A DNA stretch of 40,388 nucleotides. Origin: Candidatus Aminicenantes bacterium JdFR-78 (GTDB lineage Bacteria > Acidobacteriota > Aminicenantia > JdFR-78). The position numbers and the translations under genes were made by a program. This document shows positions 16,632 to 25,074 of this stretch, in pieces. The notes under the pieces were generated by a model. That model did not search any database. It was not told the origin of the DNA and saw nothing but the letters and a program-made list of their open reading frames with translations. The stretch is from positions 82,651-123,038 of the forward strand of contig MTON01000030.1 in the NCBI GenBank assembly GCA_002010665.1. The letters run 5' to 3'. Each line of letters opens with the position of its first letter. Position 1 is the first letter of the stretch.

Positions 16632-18083
16632 ATGAGAAGAATTAATTTCTTAAGTCTTTTAATTATTTTATTGATATTACTCATGTTTAACAACTCGATT
16701 TTCGCTAAGAAAAAAGTAGAAGAACAAAAAGAACTTGCTATTAGCTGGATAAACAATAACAATTCCTTTCTGATTGAAATAAGTAATAAAATATGGAAAT
16801 ATGCAGAAACAGCTCTAAGAGAATATAAGTCCTCTCAACTTTTAATTGAAGTATTAGAAAAAGCGGGTTTCAAAGTTGAAAAAGGTGTAGCTGGTATGCC
16901 AACGGCTTTCGTGGCAACTTATGGTAAAGGAGAACCAGTAATTGGAATTCTAGCTGAATATGATGCTCTCCCGGGCCTTTCTCAAAAAGTTTCAACAAAA
17001 AAAGAGCCTTTAGTCCCTGGTGCTCCTGGTCATGGGTGCGGACATAACCTCTTTGGAACAGCAAGTCTGGGCGCAGTCCTTGCTGTAAAATTTGTAATGG
17101 AAAAATATAATCTTCCTGGGACCATCAAACTATTCGGATGTCCAGCCGAAGAGACAGTTGTTGGAAAAACCTTTATGGCAAGAGAAGGAATTTTTGACAA
17201 TCTATCCGCAGCAATTGCATGGCATCCTAGCACAACAACTAAAGTAAATACTGGGTCGAGTCTTGCTATGAATAATTTTAAAGTTTTCTTTTACGGACAT
17301 ACTGCCCATGCTGCCTCAGATCCATGGAATGGAAGAAGTGCTCTTGACGCAGTTGAATTAATGAATATTGGAGTGAATTTTCTCAGAGAACATATACGTC
17401 CAACAGCCAGAATTCATTATGTGATTTTAAATGGTGGAAAGGCACCCAATGTTGTCCCTGATTTTGCAGAGGTCTGGTATTATGTGAGAGATGTTAACAG
17501 GAAAAATGTGGAAGAGATTTATAAAAGAGTTTTAAATATTATAAAGGGTGCTTCCTTGATGACAGATACCAAGTATAAAATTGAATTTATAACTGCTGTT
17601 CATAGTGTTTTGCCAAATATTACTGGTTCAAAAGTAATGCAAAAAAATCTAGAAAAGATTGGTGCACCAAAATTTACACCTCTAGAAATTGACTTTGCAA
17701 AAGGAATTCAGGAATCCTGCAATAAAGAAACAAAAGGTTTAAATCAAAAAATTGAGCCCTTTAAAGTAACTATTGATCAAAGAGGGGGATCAACTGATGT
17801 GGCAGAAGTGAGCAGAATAACTCCCACTGTTCAATTAAATGTTGCATGTGCCCCTTTAGGTGTTCCCTGGCATAGCTGGGCTGTAGTAGCTTCAAGTGGG
17901 CATACGATTGGACACAAGGGAATGCTTATAGCAACAAAGGTAATGGCCTTAACTGCAATTGATTTTTTAAATGACAATAAACTAATTGAAAAAATGTGGA
18001 AAGAATTTAAGGAAAAAACAAAGGGAGAGAAATATAAATCTCCTTTACCAGAAGGTCTAAAACTTGCGCTACCGAAAAAATAA
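16632..18083 (+). CDS. Exported M20 family amidohydrolase (AbgB-like)
   Basis: A 483-residue M20 metallohydrolase with a clear signal peptide (about 1-25, SIFA then K), so it works in the periplasm. Metal-site motifs are LAEYDALPG (about 107-115), HGCGHNLFG (H134, H138) and GCPAEE (E173/E174). The dimerisation lid insert (NGGKAPNVVPDFAEVWYYVR) and the final histidine stretch SSGHTIGHKG are present. The closest type is p-aminobenzoyl-glutamate hydrolase subunit B, but many relatives are aminoacylases or dipeptidases; in this peptide-rich setting an N-acyl-amino-acid or dipeptide substrate is likely. AGGAG lies before the ATG, 20 bases after ffh. Confidence 0.88.
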   Translation: MRRINFLSLLIILLILLMFNNSIFAKKKVEEQKELAISWINNNNSFLIEISNKIWKYAETALREYKSSQLLIEVLEKAGFKVEKGVAGMPTAFVATYGKGEPVIGILAEYDALPGLSQKVSTKKEPLVPGAPGHGCGHNLFGTASLGAVLAVKFVMEKYNLPGTIKLFGCPAEETVVGKTFMAREGIFDNLSAAIAWHPSTTTKVNTGSSLAMNNFKVFFYGHTAHAASDPWNGRSALDAVELMNIGVNFLREHIRPTARIHYVILNGGKAPNVVPDFAEVWYYVRDVNRKNVEEIYKRVLNIIKGASLMTDTKYKIEFITAVHSVLPNITGSKVMQKNLEKIGAPKFTPLEIDFAKGIQESCNKETKGLNQKIEPFKVTIDQRGGSTDVAEVSRITPTVQLNVACAPLGVPWHSWAVVASSGHTIGHKGMLIATKVMALTAIDFLNDNKLIEKMWKEFKEKTKGEKYKSPLPEGLKLALPKK

Positions 18084-18093
18084 TAATTTTCTG

Positions 18094-18113
18094 AAACCAA
18101 AAAGGGGGTTTTT
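18094..18113 (+). terminator. Weak possible terminator after the M20 gene
   Basis: AAACC (18094-18098) and GGTTT (18107-18111) can pair around an A/G-rich loop, followed by two more T. The stem is only five pairs and the T tract short, so termination would be weak. The remaining gap to 18213 shows only AT-rich DNA and the AGGAGG site of the next gene. Confidence 0.3.
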
Positions 18114-18213
18114 CGTAAGATAATATAAAAGATACAATGAAACATAACATAGTTTTAAAGGAAAATAATAATTATTTAATTTTTTTCATCTATATAAAAA
18201 TTAGGAGGTGAAA

Positions 18214-19716
18214 ATGGGTAAAAGAAAAATTGTCTTTTTTATTGGCTTAATCATTTTTTCTTTCTTAACCACTGTTTTCTCTCAAAATCTAACTGAATTT
18301 GAAAAGAAAGTAACTGAATTTACTCTTAGGAATGGAATGAAATTTATTATTGTTGAGAAACATGAAGCTCCTGTAATCTCTTTCATTACTTATGCTAATG
18401 TTGGAGCTGTAAATGAAGTAAGGGGAATAACAGGAATTGCCCATATTTTTGAGCATATGGCTTTTAAAGGGACAAAGACTATTGGAACAAGAAATTACGA
18501 AGAGGAAAAGAAAATACTTGATAAGATGGATGAGCTCTTCATTAAAATTAAAAGAGAAAAAATGAAAAAACCAAATGATCCGAAAAAAATCAAGGCGCTT
18601 CAAGAAGAATTTGAGAAATTAAGAGAAAAAGCCAAAAGCTATGTAATTAGCAATGAATTTGGAAAAATTGTTGAAGAGAATGGAGGAATTGGATTGAATG
18701 CTTTTACGAGCGCAGATGGCACAGGGTATGTTTATAATCTTCCATCTAATAAACTTGAATTGTGGATGTCCCTTGAATCTGATAGATTTCTTAACCCAGT
18801 TCTTCGCGAATTTTATAAAGAGAAGGAAGTGGTTATGGAAGAAAGAAGAATGAGGGTTGAAAGTCAGCCGATAGGTAAATTAATGGAGGAATTTTTGGCG
18901 ATAGCTTATAAAGCGCATCCATATGGCGATAATGTTGTTGGGCATATGTCAGACCTGGAAACAATTACTCGGCAAGAAGCCTTGGCATTTTTCAAAAAAT
19001 ATTACATTCCATCTAATCTCACAGTATGTATGGTTGGAGATGTAAATCCAGAAGAGGTAAAAAGACTCGCAAAAATCTATTTTGAAAGAATTCCATCTGG
19101 ACCTAAACCAGAACCAGTGGAAACAGTTGAACCACCTCAATGGGGTGAAAGAAGAGTAGAAGTGGAAGACCCTTCCCAGCCAATCTTATTAATAGGTTAT
19201 CATAAACCTGATATAAATCACCCTGATAATGCTGTATATGATGTTTTAATGGATATTCTCGGTCTTGGAAGGACATCACGTCTATACAAAAGTCTCGTGA
19301 AGGAGAAAAAAATAGCTGTACAGGTAGGTGCATTTCCTGGTTTTCCAGGAAATAAATATCCAAATCTTTTTGTTTTATATGCGGTTCCATCAATTGGTCA
19401 TACAAATGAAGAATGTGAAAAAGCTATTTATGAAGAAATTGAAAAATTGAAAAAAGAAAAGGTGAGTGAGGAAGAACTGGAAAAAGCGAAAATTCGAGCA
19501 AGAGCAAATCTTGTCCGTCAGTTAGGTTCAAATTTTGGATTGGCCTATCAATTGGCTTATTATGAGGCTTTAACTGGAGACTGGAGAAATTTATTTAGAA
19601 GTATTGATGCAATAAAAAAAGTGACAGCTGAAGATATTATAAGAGTTGCCAAGAAATGTTTTATAAAAAGGAATAGAGTAGTTGCTCAAATAGTTACTAC
19701 ATCATCTGAGAAATAA
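18214..19716 (+). CDS. Exported M16 zinc peptidase (catalytic partner)
   Basis: M16B-type metallopeptidase of 500 residues. ATG 18214 follows an AGGAGGTGAAA site; the in-frame GTG at 18208 lies inside that site. A signal peptide (1-23, TTVFSQ) is followed by the inverted zinc motif HIFEH (H77, H81; E80 catalytic), then MAFKGT. The third zinc ligand should lie in the WMSLESDRF region. A charged insert (about residues 95-145) enlarges the N-domain. The Arg/Tyr pair of the partner domain is missing, so it needs the next gene's product: the two would form a heterodimer closing over short peptides. Genes are 13 bases apart. Confidence 0.9.
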   Translation: MGKRKIVFFIGLIIFSFLTTVFSQNLTEFEKKVTEFTLRNGMKFIIVEKHEAPVISFITYANVGAVNEVRGITGIAHIFEHMAFKGTKTIGTRNYEEEKKILDKMDELFIKIKREKMKKPNDPKKIKALQEEFEKLREKAKSYVISNEFGKIVEENGGIGLNAFTSADGTGYVYNLPSNKLELWMSLESDRFLNPVLREFYKEKEVVMEERRMRVESQPIGKLMEEFLAIAYKAHPYGDNVVGHMSDLETITRQEALAFFKKYYIPSNLTVCMVGDVNPEEVKRLAKIYFERIPSGPKPEPVETVEPPQWGERRVEVEDPSQPILLIGYHKPDINHPDNAVYDVLMDILGLGRTSRLYKSLVKEKKIAVQVGAFPGFPGNKYPNLFVLYAVPSIGHTNEECEKAIYEEIEKLKKEKVSEEELEKAKIRARANLVRQLGSNFGLAYQLAYYEALTGDWRNLFRSIDAIKKVTAEDIIRVAKKCFIKRNRVVAQIVTTSSEK

Positions 19717-19729
19717 AAGGGAGGTAAAA

Positions 19730-21880
19730 ATGAAAAGAAAAAATTATTTATTATCAATTCTTATTATATTAGCTTTTTTAATTAATCCATCCTCAGTTTT
19801 CTCTCAGAAAAGCCCCAAAGAGCTGACATTCCCTCCATTAAAAGAACTAAAACTTCCTAAGGTTGAAAGAGTTGTTTTAAAAAATGGAATGGTTGTGTAT
19901 TTAGTAGAAGACCATGACCTTCCAATGATTGAAGTTTCTGCCATGATTAAGGTTGGTTCAAAATATGAGCCTTCAGATAAAATTGGATTAGCTAGAATAA
20001 CTGGAAGGGTGATGAGAACAGGTGGAACAGAGTCAAAAACTGGTGACAAAATAGACGAAGAACTTGAAAGCATCGCAGCTGAGATTTCAACTTCTATTGG
20101 TGTAAGTGTAGGAAGAGCTTATATGTCAGTTTTAAAGGAAAGTTTCGATAAGGCTATTTCAATCTTTGCTGATATCCTTATGAATCCGATTTTTAGTGAG
20201 GATAAAATAGAACTTGCTAAAGTTGAGGAAAAAACAGCTATTTCTAGAAGAAATGATAATGTAATGGAAATTGCAAGCAGAGAATTTGCCAAATTGATAT
20301 ACGGACCAGAAAGTCCCTATGCCCGTCATCCAGAATACGAGACCATTGATAACATAACAAGAGAAGACCTGATAGCCTTTCATAAAAAATACTTCCATCC
20401 AAATAATGTTATTTTAGGAGTGTGGGGTGATTTCAAAACAAAGGAGATGATTAAAAAACTTGAAAGGGCATTTAGGGATTGGAAACCCGAAAAAATTGAT
20501 TTTCCACATGAACCAAAGGTGAGTTTAGAATTAAAGCCCTCTGTGAATTTGATTAAAAAACCTGATGTCAATCAGACTAATATTCGAATCGGGCACATTG
20601 GAGTTAGAAGAGATAATCCTGACTATTTTGCACTGCGAGTTTTGACTGAAATACTGGGTGGTAGTTTTTCTTCTCGATTATTCAGAAAAGTCCGCTCCGA
20701 CCTCGGACTCGCATATGCAGTATGGGGCGTATTCGGGGCCAATTATGACTATCCCGGAATGTTTTTTGCTGGCTGTTCAACAAAATCCCAGTCAACCTGT
20801 CAGGCAATAAGAGCTATAATAAATGAAATTAAAAAAATTGTTGAGGAAGGAGTCACTAGTGAGGAATTGAAAAAGGCAAAGGATAGTATCCTAAATTCCT
20901 TTGTCTTTAATTTCGATACAAAAAGGGAAATAGTGGAAAGATTGATGACATATGAATATTATGGATATCCCTCTGATTTTCTCCAGAGATACAAAAGAAA
21001 TATAGAAAAGGTAACAAAGGAAGATATATTAAGGGCAGCTAGGAAATACATCCATCCGGATAAACTGGTTATTCTTGCTGTGGGAAATGCGGAGGACTTT
21101 GACTGTTCACTTTCAGAATTTGGTCCAGTCAATGAAATTGACATTACGATTCCCGAACCTGAAATTAAAAAAGAAAAAATTCCAGAAGCAACAGAAGCGG
21201 AAGTTGCAAAGGCAGAAAAGATTCTTGAGACATCAATAGAAGCACTTGGAGGCTCAGAAAGATTTAAAAAAGTTAAAAATATAATTATAGTGAAGGAAAC
21301 AAAGGTAACAACTCCTCAGGGTGAGTTTAAAATTTCAAGTAAAGAAATAATAATTTATCCAGACAAAACACGAAGTGAAATCAATATGCCTTTTGGTAAA
21401 ATTATTACAGTCATGAACGGAAAAACAGGCTGGATGAAAACTCCTCAGGGAATTCAGGATTTACCCGAATCTCAGCTCACGGATATAAAAAAGGCTCTTA
21501 GAAGGAATACCATTTATATTTTACAAAATATTGATAAAAAGGGAATGAAGGTCCAGGCTCTTGCTCCTGAAGAGATAAACGGGACAAAGGCAGAAGTGAT
21601 CTTAGTCACAGATATAGAGGGCAATTCCATTAAACTTGCAATTGATCCTGAAACAGGATTAATATTAAAAAAATCCTATCAGGGAAAAACAATGACAGGA
21701 CCTGCTAAGCTTGATGAATTTTACTCCGATTATAAGGAGATATCCGGAATAAAAATTCCATTTCATATTACTATAAATTCAAATGGCAAGAAATTCGCAG
21801 AAGTAGTTATCAAGGAAGCAAAAATAAATTCACAGATTTCAGAATCTCTCTTTAAAAGACCTGAAAAAGAAGAAAAATAA
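19730..21880 (+). CDS. Exported M16 non-catalytic partner fused to LolA-like domain
   Basis: A 716-residue exported protein (signal peptide 1-26) with two M16 half-domains (about 40-460). The HxxEH site is replaced by LARITGRVMRTGGT, so it cannot bind zinc. It keeps the substrate-binding Arg/Tyr element (FRKVRSDLGLAYAVWG), as in the inactive subunit of paired M16B enzymes. From about residue 490 it carries a beta-rich domain (AEKILETSIEALGGSERFKK to GIKIPFHITINSNGK) resembling the LolA/LolB-type lipoprotein-binding or DUF4292-like fold. That fusion might tether the dimer to a lipid or cell-envelope substrate. The AGG-rich site before ATG is strong. The last part's fold is inferred from pattern only. 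Confidence 0.85.
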   Translation: MKRKNYLLSILIILAFLINPSSVFSQKSPKELTFPPLKELKLPKVERVVLKNGMVVYLVEDHDLPMIEVSAMIKVGSKYEPSDKIGLARITGRVMRTGGTESKTGDKIDEELESIAAEISTSIGVSVGRAYMSVLKESFDKAISIFADILMNPIFSEDKIELAKVEEKTAISRRNDNVMEIASREFAKLIYGPESPYARHPEYETIDNITREDLIAFHKKYFHPNNVILGVWGDFKTKEMIKKLERAFRDWKPEKIDFPHEPKVSLELKPSVNLIKKPDVNQTNIRIGHIGVRRDNPDYFALRVLTEILGGSFSSRLFRKVRSDLGLAYAVWGVFGANYDYPGMFFAGCSTKSQSTCQAIRAIINEIKKIVEEGVTSEELKKAKDSILNSFVFNFDTKREIVERLMTYEYYGYPSDFLQRYKRNIEKVTKEDILRAARKYIHPDKLVILAVGNAEDFDCSLSEFGPVNEIDITIPEPEIKKEKIPEATEAEVAKAEKILETSIEALGGSERFKKVKNIIIVKETKVTTPQGEFKISSKEIIIYPDKTRSEINMPFGKIITVMNGKTGWMKTPQGIQDLPESQLTDIKKALRRNTIYILQNIDKKGMKVQALAPEEINGTKAEVILVTDIEGNSIKLAIDPETGLILKKSYQGKTMTGPAKLDEFYSDYKEISGIKIPFHITINSNGKKFAEVVIKEAKINSQISESLFKRPEKEEK

Positions 21881-21898
21881 AAGAAAATTAAAAAATCT

Positions 21899-22627
21899 AT
21901 GAAAATCAGGTTAAATAAGTTCATTGCAATATGTGGAATAGTATCAAGAAGGAAGGCTGATGAGCTAATCAAACAAGGAAGAGTAACAGTCAACGGAGAG
22001 ATTGTAGAGAAATTAGGAATAAAAGTTGATCCAGAAAAGGATATTGTAGAAGTTGACGGTAAAAAGATTTCCTATAAAGAGAATCTAATCTATTTAGTCC
22101 TGTATAAACCAAAAGGTTATATAGTGTCACTAAGAGATCCTTTCAACCGTCCAAAAGTCATGGATTTATTGCCAGATTTTAAAGAAAGAATCTTCCCTGT
22201 TGGAAGATTGGATTATGATAGTGAAGGGATATTACTTTTAACAAATGATGGAGAACTTGCATATCGACTGACACATCCTCGTTATAAAGTTGAAAGAGTA
22301 TATAGAGTTGAAGTTAAAGGTATTCCAAGCCCTGAAAAATTAGAAAAATTAGAAAAGGGAATTCCTCTTTATGGAAAAAGAACTGCTCCCTCAAAAGTGA
22401 AATTAATTGCTAAAAAAGGTAAAAAAGCTTTATTAGAGATAAAGCTTTATGAAGGTAGGAAAAGACAAGTTAAATTAATGTTTTTAGCAATTGGTCATCC
22501 AGTTTTAAGTCTGAAAAGGATTTCTTTCGGAGGAATAACAATTAAAGGATTAAAACCTGGTGAGTGGCGTCATCTCAATAAGAAGGAAATAAAAGTTTTA
22601 AAGAAAAATGTAAGTTTACTGGATTAG
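21899..22627 (+). CDS. rluB: RsuA/RluB family 23S rRNA pseudouridine synthase
   Basis: A 242-residue pseudouridine synthase. An N-terminal S4 RNA-binding domain (RLNKFIAICGIVSRRKADEL, then RVTVNGEIV) precedes the catalytic domain with LVLYKPKGYIVSLRD, the catalytic Asp in GRLDYDSEGIL and the closing NEGRKRQVK-type motif (YEGRKRQVKLMFLAIGHPV). RluB modifies a uridine in 23S rRNA helix 89, while RsuA/RluE/RluF have other targets, so the family is certain and the site is not. It lies 18 bases after the M16 partner gene and its 3' end overlaps the convergent KaiC-like gene by 12 bases. Confidence 0.88.
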   Translation: MKIRLNKFIAICGIVSRRKADELIKQGRVTVNGEIVEKLGIKVDPEKDIVEVDGKKISYKENLIYLVLYKPKGYIVSLRDPFNRPKVMDLLPDFKERIFPVGRLDYDSEGILLLTNDGELAYRLTHPRYKVERVYRVEVKGIPSPEKLEKLEKGIPLYGKRTAPSKVKLIAKKGKKALLEIKLYEGRKRQVKLMFLAIGHPVLSLKRISFGGITIKGLKPGEWRHLNKKEIKVLKKNVSLLD

Positions 22628-23551
22628 CTTTTTTTTACTCTTTGTCCTGGTTCTCTGTTGTAAGAGCTCTAAAAGGGAGGGACCAATTTTAACCAGTCCT
22701 TTTTCAGTTATCTCCATAACATGTATATATGTGTCATGTCCTGTAAGCCTGCAACCATCAATTCGGAAAAGTCTGACAATTTCTCCTATTGGAAGCCCAT
22801 AAAGTCTTTCTTTATATGAAGAATCTATAGTCTCCTTGTATAAAACCATGGTCCCATCTACAATATGGCCGACAGCATATCCACCTGCTGCTTCTGCAGA
22901 CATAAGTTCATGCCCTGACCTTTTTTGAGAAACAAGAAGGGCTGTTTGATACCATTTTTTAAGGAAATTGAAAACTCTTCTAACAATAACCCTGGCCATC
23001 ATTTCCTTATGTTCATAAAGCCCCGTGATTGAGTCAATAATGGTATGATGAATTTTATAAGTTTTTATCACATGGGCAAGCGTGGCAAGGAGAGAAGGTA
23101 AATCCTCTCTAAGTCTTGTATGAGATGCAACATCAATAAAAATTATATTTTCATCAATTTTTTCTTCCTCAACTCCCATTACCTTGGCTCTTTCTTTCAT
23201 TCCCATTGCGACAAAAGCAGCAGGTGATTCAACTGTTATAAAAACAACTTTCTCTCCTTTACCAGCCTGTTTTATTGCATATTGTTCAACCATTAGACTT
23301 TTACCTGTATCAGATACGCCTGTGAGATTCATTACACTATATCGTGGAATTCCACCAAGTGATACTCTGAAAGGTTTTTTCTTTTCCCATTCCGTTTTAA
23401 AGAAAAGTTCATCCAATCCCTCTATACCAGTTGAAACACCTTCGATTTTTGGAATTTTATCTCCAATTTCACTTAATCTAACAATTCCTTCTTCACAAAC
23501 TTCTGGTCTTTCCCTTACATCTCCATTATCTCTTTCATTTATATCCTTCAT
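22616..23551 (-). CDS. KaiC-like RecA-superfamily ATPase (archaeal type)
   Basis: A single-domain KaiC homologue of 311 residues, of the type found in archaea (the AF_0351-like KaiC family). Walker A is GVSDTGKSL (78-86) and Walker B is HHTIIDSITGL (D173). A long loop separates GLDELFF from the P-loop. Single-copy, with no second ATPase domain, it is not a circadian KaiC. It probably hydrolyses ATP to drive or sense its partners. The start overlaps the stop of the Clp-fold protease gene by four bases (ATGA), and the HTH gene precedes that, so all three are one translational unit. Related archaeal ATPases are considered regulatory. Confidence 0.85.
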   Translation of the reverse strand: MKDINERDNGDVRERPEVCEEGIVRLSEIGDKIPKIEGVSTGIEGLDELFFKTEWEKKKPFRVSLGGIPRYSVMNLTGVSDTGKSLMVEQYAIKQAGKGEKVVFITVESPAAFVAMGMKERAKVMGVEEEKIDENIIFIDVASHTRLREDLPSLLATLAHVIKTYKIHHTIIDSITGLYEHKEMMARVIVRRVFNFLKKWYQTALLVSQKRSGHELMSAEAAGGYAVGHIVDGTMVLYKETIDSSYKERLYGLPIGEIVRLFRIDGCRLTGHDTYIHVMEITEKGLVKIGPSLLELLQQRTRTKSKKKLIQ

Positions 23552-24402
23552 TGCTTAAATCCTCTCTGCGAAATTTTCTCAGGCGGCCTTGAAATATATT
23601 CAACTGTTGGTCTTTGAGGCCGAGCTTGAGGATAAAGTTCCATAAGTTCATAAACTTCTTCTGGAATTTCACTTTTAACATGAAGACCAAGTTCTTTTGC
23701 TTTTTCATAAGTAATTGGATAATCATGAGTCCATTCGCCCTTTGAGAAAATTTCTGCAAGTTCCTTTGCTTTTTTCTCAGAATATCTCCCAGTCAGAAGT
23801 TTATATATTATTTCTTCCATCTGCTTAATTGCTTTTTTTGCAATATCAGCCTGAATAATCAAATTATCAGAGGCTTCTTTCCCTTTTTCTTCCCATGCTT
23901 TTAATATAGATGCTGCTGGTGCAGGTCCTACATCTTGAATAATAATCTGGGGATCCACTGGACCAAGTACAGCATGTGAATCCATTAGTATTTCATCAGC
24001 AGCAAGAGCAATTAAAGTTCCTCCACTCATTGCGTAATGCGGGACAATAACGGTGGTCTTTGCTGGATGGTCTTTTAATGCAAATGCTATTTGAACTGAG
24101 GCTAAAGCAAGTCCACCTGGCGTGTGTATTATTAGATCAATTGGGATATCAGGAGGAGTCACTCTTATAGCTCTTAATATCGCCTCTGAATCTTCAATAT
24201 TTATGAATCTGACAAATGGTATACCAAACATTCCAATCTGCTCCTGCCTGTGAACCATTAAAATGACTCTACTATTTCTCGTATTCTCAAGCTTTCTAAT
24301 CAAACTTTTTCTATTCCCTATTAATACCTGATGTCTTATTTGAGGCCATAAAAAAGCCCAAATTATAAATAGCCAGAAAATCGAAGTGAATACGTCACCC
24401 AT
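23548..24402 (-). CDS. Membrane-anchored Clp-fold serine protease-like protein (SDH proteinase family)
   Basis: A 284-residue protein of the serine dehydrogenase proteinase family (PF01972-like, SppA/ClpP fold). One N-terminal transmembrane helix lies at about 6-20. The Clp-like oxyanion strand is IIHTPGGLALAS (91-102). The nucleophile is S126 in HYAMSGGTLIALAADEI. H143 and D150 in DSHAVLGPVDPQ are candidate partners. The name reflects the first characterised member; relatives are assumed to be endopeptidases of the inner membrane. It lies between the HTH and KaiC genes with 8- and 4-base overlaps. An ATPase next to a protease of this fold suggests a regulated, ATP-linked proteolysis unit, inferred from context. 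Confidence 0.82.
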   Translation of the reverse strand: MGDVFTSIFWLFIIWAFLWPQIRHQVLIGNRKSLIRKLENTRNSRVILMVHRQEQIGMFGIPFVRFINIEDSEAILRAIRVTPPDIPIDLIIHTPGGLALASVQIAFALKDHPAKTTVIVPHYAMSGGTLIALAADEILMDSHAVLGPVDPQIIIQDVGPAPAASILKAWEEKGKEASDNLIIQADIAKKAIKQMEEIIYKLLTGRYSEKKAKELAEIFSKGEWTHDYPITYEKAKELGLHVKSEIPEEVYELMELYPQARPQRPTVEYISRPPEKISQRGFKQ

Positions 24403-25015
24403 GTGTAATCTCCTTTATGATTTTTAAAAGATGCGAGGGTGAGTCTATTGTATTAGGAAAATTTTTATTATTTAAAATTTCTTCCAGCGTTTTATTTTCT
24501 ATCTTTAATCCTCCAAGTAAATCTTTAACTTTTTTCTTTTCCATAGGGAATTTATGACCCTTAATTCTTCTAAGAACCTCAATAGGCCAAGATATCTCAA
24601 ATATATCTGAAATTTGTTGAAATGCGCTTTGAAGGAAATTTATACTCTCGTTTCCCTTTTTAATTTCTTCGTAAGCCCACCTTGCAAGCCCTCCAGCAGT
24701 ATGCGCTTTTATTTCCTTTGATTTATCAAAATCTGTAATCTTTTCTTTAATTGCATCTACTCCTGTTCTAAATATATTCTGAACCGTCTGTTTTGTAATA
24801 CCGAGGATTTCAGCAATTTCTTCTTTTGATTTCCTCATTTCCTCAGAAAAGACCACTGCATATGAAGCTTCAATGAGACTGGGGATCCATGTAAGCTTTC
24901 TATATTCTATAATTTTTCGCGGACCTCCAATAAGCTCGAGTGATTTAAGAAAGACTCTCATTGCAAGAGTATCAACATCAATCTCTTTTATCTCATCTTT
25001 TCCGAGAATTACCAT
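24395..25015 (-). CDS. HTH protein of the 'near-KaiC' regulatory type
   Basis: A 206-residue soluble protein behind a strong GGAGGG site. It has a helix-turn-helix at about 62-84 (SKEEIAEILGITKQTVQNIF), followed by a helical C-terminal half (KAHTAGGLARWAYEEIKKG, SWPIEVLRRIKGHKFPM). I associate it with TIGR03879, a domain described as occurring regularly next to KaiC-like genes; that comes from memory of the family, not a search. It is the first gene of the module and overlaps the protease gene by eight bases. It is likely the DNA-binding output or autoregulator of the module. No ligand-binding or receiver domain is apparent. Confidence 0.7.
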   Translation of the reverse strand: MVILGKDEIKEIDVDTLAMRVFLKSLELIGGPRKIIEYRKLTWIPSLIEASYAVVFSEEMRKSKEEIAEILGITKQTVQNIFRTGVDAIKEKITDFDKSKEIKAHTAGGLARWAYEEIKKGNESINFLQSAFQQISDIFEISWPIEVLRRIKGHKFPMEKKKVKDLLGGLKIENKTLEEILNNKNFPNTIDSPSHLLKIIKEITHG

Positions 25016-25058
25016 TTTTGCCCTCCTTCCTTCGATTTTAATAAATAATTGAAAATCA

Positions 25059-25074
25059 AAACTTTTTCAAGTTT
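25059..25074 (-). terminator. Possible weak hairpin terminator after the outer-membrane gene
   Basis: On the minus strand AAACTT, loop GAAA, AAGTTT form a six-pair stem that begins inside the stop codon of the 932-residue protein and is followed by TTGATTTTC. The stem is AT-only and the tract is not pure T, so it is a weak candidate. Confidence 0.3.

Noticed and set aside
18208-18213. GTG at 18208 as start of the first M16 peptidase
   Set aside because: It lies within the AGGAGGTG ribosome-binding site; the ATG at 18214 is correctly spaced.
22616-23551. Circadian clock KaiC
   Set aside because: Only one ATPase domain and no kaiA/kaiB genes; it fits the archaeal single-domain family.
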